26,343 nucleotides of DNA from Spirochaetes bacterium ADurb.Bin110. Its GTDB lineage: Bacteria; Spirochaetota; Spirochaetia; Treponematales; Rectinemataceae. Each line of letters starts with the position of its first letter. The stretch's first letter is position 1. Below, piece by piece: positions 20,895-26,343 of this stretch. The translations under genes and the position numbers were made by a program. A model generated the notes under the pieces. The model saw nothing but the letters and a program-made list of their open reading frames with translations, ran no database searches and was not told the origin of the DNA. Location: assembly GCA_002070755.1 (NCBI GenBank), contig MWDY01000284.1, positions 1 to 26,343 of the forward strand. The letters run 5' to 3'.

Positions 20895-23003
20895 CTATTT
20901 TGAAAAATACCGGACTTCCTGCCACGGTTCGATTAGAGAACTTTGAGCGATATTGTCTTTCCCTGCTGTCCTTAATTCCCAGAGCTCGATGGTCTGGAGT
21001 TTTCCCTCTACTAGCGCTGGACCAAGCCTTCGGAAAAGCAGAACTTCTCCTTCGGGCTGTGGAAGGCTTATTTCGGGAGTCAGTTCATCATCTTGCGTTG
21101 CTAGGATAGAGCTAGAAGGAAAGCTTGCCCTAGAACTTTCAGCGCAAGCAGCGGCTACCGTTTCCCTCATTGTAAGTATTGTGGTTCCCAATACCTTGTT
21201 CGCGGCTTCGAGGCGGCTCGCTATGTTGACCGAATCACCTACAGCCGTGTAAGCAAAACGGTGATTCGATCCAAGGTTGCCTACTATTGCGGAGCCCGTG
21301 GCAATCCCTATTCTGGTTTTTGGAGCTACACCAAAGCGATCTTCGAGCTCAGGACCTATTCCTATCAGCTTTTCTTGAATGTGGCATGCTGCTATGCAGG
21401 CGCGCAAGGCATGGTCTGCAATATCGAGTGGAGCGTTCCAGAATGCCACCACCGCATCTCCGACATATTTGTCGAGAGTTCCTCCCTGAGCCAGTATTTC
21501 TTCGCTAATAATTCCCAAGTACTCATTCATAAACAGCGTAAGCCGTTCCGGGTCTAGCTTTTCAGATATTGCCGTAAAACCTGCCATATCCGAGAATAGC
21601 ACTGTGATCACTTTCGATTCTCCACCGAGCCTAAGAGCATCGGGTTTTTCGATTAGTTCGGAAATCACTTCCGGAGATAGATACTGAGCAAAGGCCTTGC
21701 GTAGATAAGCCCGCTGCCTACCCTCTGCTTGGTAACCAAGAATAACAGCAGCCACAAAGGCAAAAAACCCAGCTGCAAGCGCGGGAATCGCGTTATAGAA
21801 CACGAGGTTTCGAAAAAGGATAAAGCTCATTCCAGTTGGAATAATCACTGCTGCGACAATTCCCGCTATTGTCCAAATTCTAGTTCGCATAATAGGAAGA
21901 AGAGCGGCGAGAACAAGAGCAAGGATAGCTATGCAAGCTTTTATCCAGATTGGAGAAAGCTCTATAAAAGATGAAGAGAGCGCATTGCTTATAAATGTAG
22001 CATGAATCTCCATGCCTGGCTGTGCAGGGTTTATCGGTGTCGCTTGTCTATCCATGAGTCCAGGGGCAGTTATACCGATTAAGACTATCTTGCCATCGAA
22101 ATTCATGCCCGAATCCAAGCCAGCAGAATTAGAGCCTGCCACACCTAGAGAGCTGGCAAGAACTTGTGCTGCGCTATACCGCTCGAAGCGAGAAGAATCC
22201 TCGAACTTGAGAAACACCATCGGTTTGAGAGATTCGAATGGCTCCAATGGCTCGAAAGATTCTATAGAAGAAACGCTTTTATCCTTTCGACTCGAATTCG
22301 TCCTATCAAGCGTACTAATGACGGCCAACCCAAGAGAGGGCATCTTTCCAGCCTCTGTATCTATTGAAACCTGGTATTGTCTACAGATACCATCCGAATC
22401 GACGCAGGCGACTACATGGCCGCATGATGCGTTGGGTATATTCAGCACAGGCTTTCTGTCTGTAAGAGTTGCCAAAACCACATTGCCTGCGGAGCTCATT
22501 GCCTTTGCACAGCGAGAATCATCTTCTGGACCATAGGTGGAAGGCTCGGTAAAGAGAATATCATAGGCTTGGACATTGGCATTGCACAGAGAGGATGCAA
22601 TTATGCCGTATAGCTCTCGAGGCCAAGGCCAACCAAGACCAAGCTCCTTCTGAACCCAATCGAGGCTAGACTGGTCGATCATAACAAGTACAATGGGTGC
22701 TTTGTCCTTAAGATTATCAGAAGAGGAAGAATATGGCATATTTGACGAACCGGAAATCTTACGTAAAGTTTCAGAAGAAGTCTTGTCCTCCTTCCTCTTT
22801 TCCGACTCGACCAATAGACGCATTTCCTGGTCATAGAGCGCCATACCAGCCTTTTTGGAAACCCCTGTCCACTGGAATATAAGTATCCCAAAGACACCAG
22901 CTGCCAGCGCATACAAAAGCCGCCTTCTTCTATTCAGGGTCGAAATCGATCTCAAGGCGCCTTGGCTGGCTGGTTTTCTGCTTGCCTGTGTCATATATTT
23001 CAT
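20895..23003 (-). CDS. CHASE2-domain class III adenylate cyclase
   Basis: A membrane receptor that makes cAMP. Order: cytoplasmic N-terminus, membrane segment (29-48), extracytoplasmic CHASE2 sensor (about 50-345, with IVLVMIDQSSLDWV and GWPWPRELYGIIASSL), three membrane segments (352-371, 376-397, 403-424), then the catalytic domain (about 464-620). Seen: metal-binding Asp472 in FSDMAGF and Asp516 in DKYVGDAVVAFW; the adenine-selecting Lys512 and Thr586 (YTAVGDSVNIASRLE); transition-state Asn593 and Arg597. All key residues are present, so activity as an adenylate cyclase is likely. The CHASE2 part carries a low-complexity Ser-rich stretch (79-96) and a Glu/Pro/Leu repeat (250-259). No clear ribosome-binding site. 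The ligand is unknown. Confidence 0.92.
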   Translation of the reverse strand: MKYMTQASRKPASQGALRSISTLNRRRRLLYALAAGVFGILIFQWTGVSKKAGMALYDQEMRLLVESEKRKEDKTSSETLRKISGSSNMPYSSSSDNLKDKAPIVLVMIDQSSLDWVQKELGLGWPWPRELYGIIASSLCNANVQAYDILFTEPSTYGPEDDSRCAKAMSSAGNVVLATLTDRKPVLNIPNASCGHVVACVDSDGICRQYQVSIDTEAGKMPSLGLAVISTLDRTNSSRKDKSVSSIESFEPLEPFESLKPMVFLKFEDSSRFERYSAAQVLASSLGVAGSNSAGLDSGMNFDGKIVLIGITAPGLMDRQATPINPAQPGMEIHATFISNALSSSFIELSPIWIKACIAILALVLAALLPIMRTRIWTIAGIVAAVIIPTGMSFILFRNLVFYNAIPALAAGFFAFVAAVILGYQAEGRQRAYLRKAFAQYLSPEVISELIEKPDALRLGGESKVITVLFSDMAGFTAISEKLDPERLTLFMNEYLGIISEEILAQGGTLDKYVGDAVVAFWNAPLDIADHALRACIAACHIQEKLIGIGPELEDRFGVAPKTRIGIATGSAIVGNLGSNHRFAYTAVGDSVNIASRLEAANKVLGTTILTMRETVAAACAESSRASFPSSSILATQDDELTPEISLPQPEGEVLLFRRLGPALVEGKLQTIELWELRTAGKDNIAQSSLIEPWQEVRYFSK

Positions 23004-23024
23004 TCTAAGATACTTTGAGATTGC

Positions 23025-24107
23025 CTAAAATAGCGGCCGAATAGCTTCAAAGCGCCCTCGCCTCAAGAGCTCTAGAGACACTGGGCTGATTAACCTCCCA
23101 TCTCCAAGCTCGCATTCGGAATCGAGAAAGCTTAGCTCGGATGCTGGATAAGCGCTAACTTTCGATTCTTCTTCAATCCACGAAAGCGAATCCAGCTGCT
23201 TTGCGCATTCTTTGCGGTGCTCGAGCTCAGCCTGTTGAGAATAGTACTGATTAAGGCTGGCTATTCTCGACAGCCTATCGTCAGCTAAGGGATGCTGCAT
23301 CGAATACTGCTGAAAACATTCATCCTTGGCATTCTCCAGCGATACTACAAAGTCTCCAAGAGCTGAAGGTCTATAGTTGGCTTCATACAGCATGCGCATA
23401 GCTTCGGCATCTGCTTCGAATTCCATGACTTGCGAATATCCTTGCACCGATATCAGGGAGACGAAATCATGTACCGCCGCCGAGAAAAACTCCATAGCCT
23501 CTTTATTGTAAGCCTGGGCGCTTTCGGCGGAGAGCATCACATAGTATTTTGCCAAGTCTCCCATGCGGTAGCTCGACAGCGATAACAATCCATGTCCCAA
23601 CGCTGTATGAGATATCTCATGCGCTAAAAGAGCTGCTAGCATATCCTCATTGCCTGCAAGCTTCAGAAGCCCCCTTGTTATCAATATAAATCCGCCTGGC
23701 GCTGCAAAAGCATGCGCTTCTTCGCTATCGAGAATTAAAATATGATATCCCTGTGGAAGGCATGGCCTAGCGGAATAAAACGCTAACCCCTGCCCTATCT
23801 TATTGATATATGCGGTGAGCTCAGGCTGCTCATAGACTTGATACTGAGAGAGCACAGCGGCTGTTACTACTCGCCCTATGGCGTATTCTTCCTCGTAAGT
23901 AAATGGTTCAGATTCGACTTGAAAAGAGCGCACAGCTTCCAAGATGAGTCGCGATTGCTCAGGCGTAATCATGCCTTGCAAAATAGCCTGCTCGAGAAAA
24001 AATTGAAGAGACTCTGGCGATATGGCGCAAGATCCAAGAAATGGTATTGTAAGTATCAGCGCAAAAATAACCGCTAGCGCGCGAGATTGAAGCGCAATCT
24101 TTCGCAC
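23025..24107 (-). CDS. M48-family metalloprotease lipoprotein
   Basis: A zinc peptidase on the outside of the inner membrane or on the outer membrane. Seen: signal peptide with lipobox LGSC (Cys27), zinc motif HEISH (163-167), and the downstream glutamate ligand in EFEADAEAMRML (about 229-240). This is the BepA/LoiP-like layout that degrades or helps assemble envelope proteins; the TPR region of BepA is replaced by a short helical tail, so LoiP is the nearer analogue. The start is a GTG with AGGAG 9 nt upstream. It follows the SH3-like gene almost without gap. Confidence 0.9.
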   Translation of the reverse strand: MRKIALQSRALAVIFALILTIPFLGSCAISPESLQFFLEQAILQGMITPEQSRLILEAVRSFQVESEPFTYEEEYAIGRVVTAAVLSQYQVYEQPELTAYINKIGQGLAFYSARPCLPQGYHILILDSEEAHAFAAPGGFILITRGLLKLAGNEDMLAALLAHEISHTALGHGLLSLSSYRMGDLAKYYVMLSAESAQAYNKEAMEFFSAAVHDFVSLISVQGYSQVMEFEADAEAMRMLYEANYRPSALGDFVVSLENAKDECFQQYSMQHPLADDRLSRIASLNQYYSQQAELEHRKECAKQLDSLSWIEEESKVSAYPASELSFLDSECELGDGRLISPVSLELLRRGRFEAIRPLF

Positions 24108-24108
24108 G

Positions 24109-24600
24109 TCATGGTTCTCCTTCCAAAATATCTATGCCATGGATAAATGCAAGGCATTCTGCATAAGAATAGCTATTCTTTTCCATCGCATCCACGGCTT
24201 CGAAGTTGAAAGCATTCGACTCTCTGAGCGTAAGTTCAAGACTAGATGAAAAGCCTTTGCCAGCAAGGACGATCTCATTATCCTGTAGTGGAGGCGGATC
24301 GGAGACATCGTTAGGATTCAAGGAGACCTTTACTGGAGAGAGTGCGCTCATGTGGATGTATCCTGGTCTATTTAATCCCCGTACAAAACCAAATGCCCAG
24401 TCGTTTTCAATGCGTATTATCGCAACTGGAGTCTTGTAAGAAGCAAAAGAAAGCGCAGGCGAAGCGAAAGAAGGCTCGGTTCTAACTGCTGTTTTTTCTA
24501 CCCTGATCAACATAGTGGTTTCCAAGGATTTCTCCTGCGCTGAGATAATTGCCAGACCAGCAAGAGCTAGAAAAATTACAAAAAACCATCGACATTTCAT
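24109..24600 (-). CDS. Exported SH3-like domain protein
   Basis: A 163-residue protein with an N-terminal signal peptide (KCRWFFVIFLALAGLAIISA, cleavage likely after AQ or ISA) and a bacterial SH3-type segment (LIRVEKTAVRTEPSFASPAL, then DWAFGFVRG and GYIHMSALSPV). Such domains bind peptidoglycan or partner proteins in the envelope. The C-terminal ~70 residues are unassigned. I chose the ATG at 24600: AAGGTG lies 5 nt upstream and a signal peptide follows; a longer frame from 24699 is not protein-like. Linked to the M48 gene by near-contact. Confidence 0.72.
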   Translation of the reverse strand: MKCRWFFVIFLALAGLAIISAQEKSLETTMLIRVEKTAVRTEPSFASPALSFASYKTPVAIIRIENDWAFGFVRGLNRPGYIHMSALSPVKVSLNPNDVSDPPPLQDNEIVLAGKGFSSSLELTLRESNAFNFEAVDAMEKNSYSYAECLAFIHGIDILEGEP

Positions 24601-24671
24601 AGCACACCTTCTTAATAGCGCATGGGCGCTCATAACGACGCAACCACCGCCAGCCCCCAAATCATGCTTCA

Positions 24672-24701
24672 ATTCTAAACATGCAAGCAGCAAAGCCACA
24701 A
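24672..24701 (-). promoter_or_regulatory. Candidate promoter for the SH3/M48/cyclase operon
   Basis: On the minus strand TTGTGG (24696-24701), 18-nt spacer, TAGAAT (24672-24677, 5 of 6). It lies about 70 nt upstream of the SH3-like gene, in the 193-bp gap after sbcB. I see no strong terminator for sbcB in that gap. Confidence 0.35.
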
Positions 24702-24793
24702 GATTATTTACTTGATTTCATCTTAAGCCACACATGCGCTCCTACCTATATAAACCTCTACAGATACAAATATAGCGCACAGAAAAACAATCT

Positions 24794-26251
24794 TCAGATA
24801 GCTTGGCGACTTAGCCTATCCTTCCATTGAATGAGTGCAGCAGCAATAGGCCTTCTCGGATCGTCCAGAGACATTTCCTGCAATTCCTTCTCTAGTCTCA
24901 CATAATCAGCAAGCGCCGTGGCTCCTTTTTCCTGCGGAAGCTGCAGCCATCCGGATACATGCTTCTTCCAAGATAAATGCTGATCTTCCGTTAAGGTTTC
25001 AGAAAAATTACGTGCCAGAAGCCTGCCCATTAGAGTTGGGATTCTTAGATCCTGAAATTGAATGCGAAGAAACTCGTTTTTTGCGGCCTGTGGACCGCTC
25101 GATCTTAGTACTCTATGGAAGCGTTCCAGCTCTCTGCGATCTTCATCTGAATAGAATCCACCGGCATATAGTGCATGCTCAGGATCGAGCTCATCGACTG
25201 ATTTTCTTTCAAATCGATATGCCGCGATAAAGCGCGCTTTAAGATCAGGATTTACTTCTAGCGTATGCAGATTTTCTTTGCATTCCGAAAGATCGATACC
25301 TAGCCGCGCTCGGGCTTGTCGATCTAGCACGGTAAGAGGAGCAAGGTAAGGACAGCTGTTAAGTCGAACCATGTTGAGAGGAGGACGCATCTGTTCATCC
25401 TCCTGCCTTTCCGAGAATAGAAGGTCGCGCAATTCATCTTCTGACATGTCCAAAAACGGCTTGGGATCAAAGCGCAAATCATAGGTCACAAGAGCATGGC
25501 GATCGTTTTCCAAGAGCCCCAAGGGAGCTATTACCGTCGAACAACCGCCTTGTCTTGTGTAACGCTGTGAAGTGTGCACTAACATATTCTCGCGGCGAGA
25601 AAGATCAACGAGACGCGCCAGATTCTCACGGCGGCGGTGGCGATAATACCATTCGAAGAGCTTTGGATAAGTCTCAAGCACCTTGCGCGCAAGGCCTATA
25701 GTCGCTCGCACATCATAGAGCGCGTCATGAGCATTCTCATGGGCTACGTTATTTGCCTTGGCAAGGTCTGCAAGCTTGAACAATGGGTTGCCACCACCAT
25801 TTATAGGCCACTCGAAACCTTCATATTTGAGGTCATGGACAGCCCGCATCAGATTTATGACATCCCAGCGAGAATTGTCGTTTTTATACTCGCGGCTATA
25901 GGGATCCAGAAGATTTCTATAAAAAAGATGGCGAATGAATTCATCATCGAACTGGATGGAGTTGTAACCTGTTACCGTACTGCCTGGAACGCTCATTTCG
26001 CGCTGTATCAGCTGAGAGAACTCATATTCGGATAGGCCTTTCTCTTCGACTTCCTGAGGAGTGATGCCGTGTATATAACAGGCTTCAGGGTCAGGAAGAT
26101 AGTCTTGAGGAAGCTTGCAGTATAGAACAATTGGCTCGGCTATCTCTTCGAGGGCGATATTCGTCCTTATGAAAGCACACTGCGCAATACGGTCGTGCCT
26201 AGGGTTGCGGCCAAAGGTCTCGAGGTCATACCACAGAATCGATACTGCCAT
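24794..26251 (-). CDS. sbcB: Exodeoxyribonuclease I (ExoI)
   Basis: A 3'-5' single-strand DNA exonuclease acting in recombination and mismatch repair. Seen: the DEDDh catalytic core, with WYDLETFG (Asp9, Glu11), GYNSIQFDDEFIRHLFYRN, NDNSRWDVINLMRA and AHDALYDVRATIGLARKV (His and Asp of motif III), followed by the ExoI-specific SH3-like and C-terminal regions (VRLNSCPYLAPLTVL; ALYAGGFYSDEDRRELERF). The length of 485 equals E. coli ExoI (475). An AAAGA-rich weak site precedes the ATG. It follows by 32 nt the end of another minus-strand gene, so it may be the second gene of an operon. Confidence 0.95.
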   Translation of the reverse strand: MAVSILWYDLETFGRNPRHDRIAQCAFIRTNIALEEIAEPIVLYCKLPQDYLPDPEACYIHGITPQEVEEKGLSEYEFSQLIQREMSVPGSTVTGYNSIQFDDEFIRHLFYRNLLDPYSREYKNDNSRWDVINLMRAVHDLKYEGFEWPINGGGNPLFKLADLAKANNVAHENAHDALYDVRATIGLARKVLETYPKLFEWYYRHRRRENLARLVDLSRRENMLVHTSQRYTRQGGCSTVIAPLGLLENDRHALVTYDLRFDPKPFLDMSEDELRDLLFSERQEDEQMRPPLNMVRLNSCPYLAPLTVLDRQARARLGIDLSECKENLHTLEVNPDLKARFIAAYRFERKSVDELDPEHALYAGGFYSDEDRRELERFHRVLRSSGPQAAKNEFLRIQFQDLRIPTLMGRLLARNFSETLTEDQHLSWKKHVSGWLQLPQEKGATALADYVRLEKELQEMSLDDPRRPIAAALIQWKDRLSRQAI

Positions 26252-26264
26252 CTTTCTTTCACTC

Positions 26265-26290
26265 TATCTTCTATGAATATCTTCTATGAT
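26265..26290. repeat. 13-bp tandem duplication upstream of sbcB
   Basis: TATCTTCTATGAA and TATCTTCTATGAT in direct succession, differing in the last base. It covers the stop codon of the preceding partial gene and the gap before sbcB. The same kind of event is seen at the livF stop codon. Confidence 0.7.
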
Positions 26291-26343
26291 TTTTCATCGA
26301 TAGTAAATATTGCAGGATTGAAATTATCCGATCCAACCCAGAA
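26284..26343 (-). CDS. C-terminal end of an unidentified gene
   Basis: The minus strand is open from the window edge and reads FWVGSDNFNPAIFTIDEKS, then TAG. It is 32 nt upstream of sbcB on the same strand, a typical operon distance. Only 19 residues are visible, so the family cannot be named. Confidence 0.4.
   Translation of the reverse strand, partial: FWVGSDNFNPAIFTIDEKS

Noticed and set aside
22012..22536. A 174-codon plus-strand frame antisense to the CHASE2 domain
   Set aside because: Mirror of a strongly supported cyclase gene; no start signal and no family likeness.
1..26343. CRISPR arrays, tRNA or rRNA genes, insertion sequences, phage or plasmid genes
   Set aside because: No regularly spaced repeats, no tRNA or rRNA signatures and no transposase, integrase or phage-like proteins were seen by reading; a covariance search was not possible.

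Overview
The window reads as ordinary bacterial chromosome with moderate G+C content, short intergenic gaps and tightly packed operons. The gene set suggests a spirochaete of the Treponema/Rectinema kind: type III glutamine synthetase beside a NifA-like activator, long monofunctional aspartokinase, archaeal/fungal-type Asd, ECF-type biotin uptake, and a CHASE2-cyclase beside an M48 lipoprotein. This placement is inference; no rRNA, tRNA, mobile element or CRISPR array is visible to confirm it.

Layout. (1) 1-5000, minus strand: a lysine operon asd-lysC-dapB-dapA-dapD (dapD cut by the window edge) behind a lysine riboswitch whose expression platform appears to hide the asd ribosome-binding site. 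(2) 5120-9091, plus strand: a GAF/AAA+/Fis sigma-54 activator, then a well-formed -24/-12 promoter with a TGT-N10-ACA upstream site, then glnN. (3) 9237-10727, plus: a membrane-anchored serine-hydrolase (beta-lactamase) fold protein in which all three catalytic motifs are lost. (4) 10766-15526, minus: a full branched-chain amino acid ABC importer, livJ-livH-livM-livG-livF, with two hairpins between livJ and livH and a perfect palindrome in the livJ promoter spacer. (5) 15634-17057, plus: a 38-codon small ORF and an FAD-dependent oxidoreductase. (6) 17156-18712, minus: an archaeal-type asparagine synthetase (AsnRS-like catalytic core without the anticodon-binding domain) behind what looks like a complete ribosome-mediated attenuator: a 28-residue leader peptide with 8 Asn codons, mutually exclusive RNA pairings and a strong intrinsic terminator. 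(7) 18794-20890, plus: bioY-ecfA-ecfT biotin transporter. (8) 20895-24600, minus: SH3-like exported protein, M48 lipoprotein protease, CHASE2 adenylate cyclase. (9) 24794-26251, minus: exonuclease I (sbcB), preceded by the last codons of another gene.

The common thread is amino-acid and nitrogen economy: lysine sensed by RNA, asparagine apparently sensed by a translating ribosome, glutamine synthesis under sigma-54, and branched-chain amino acid import. The strongest candidate for something undescribed is the asparagine attenuator in front of the archaeal-type asparagine synthetase.
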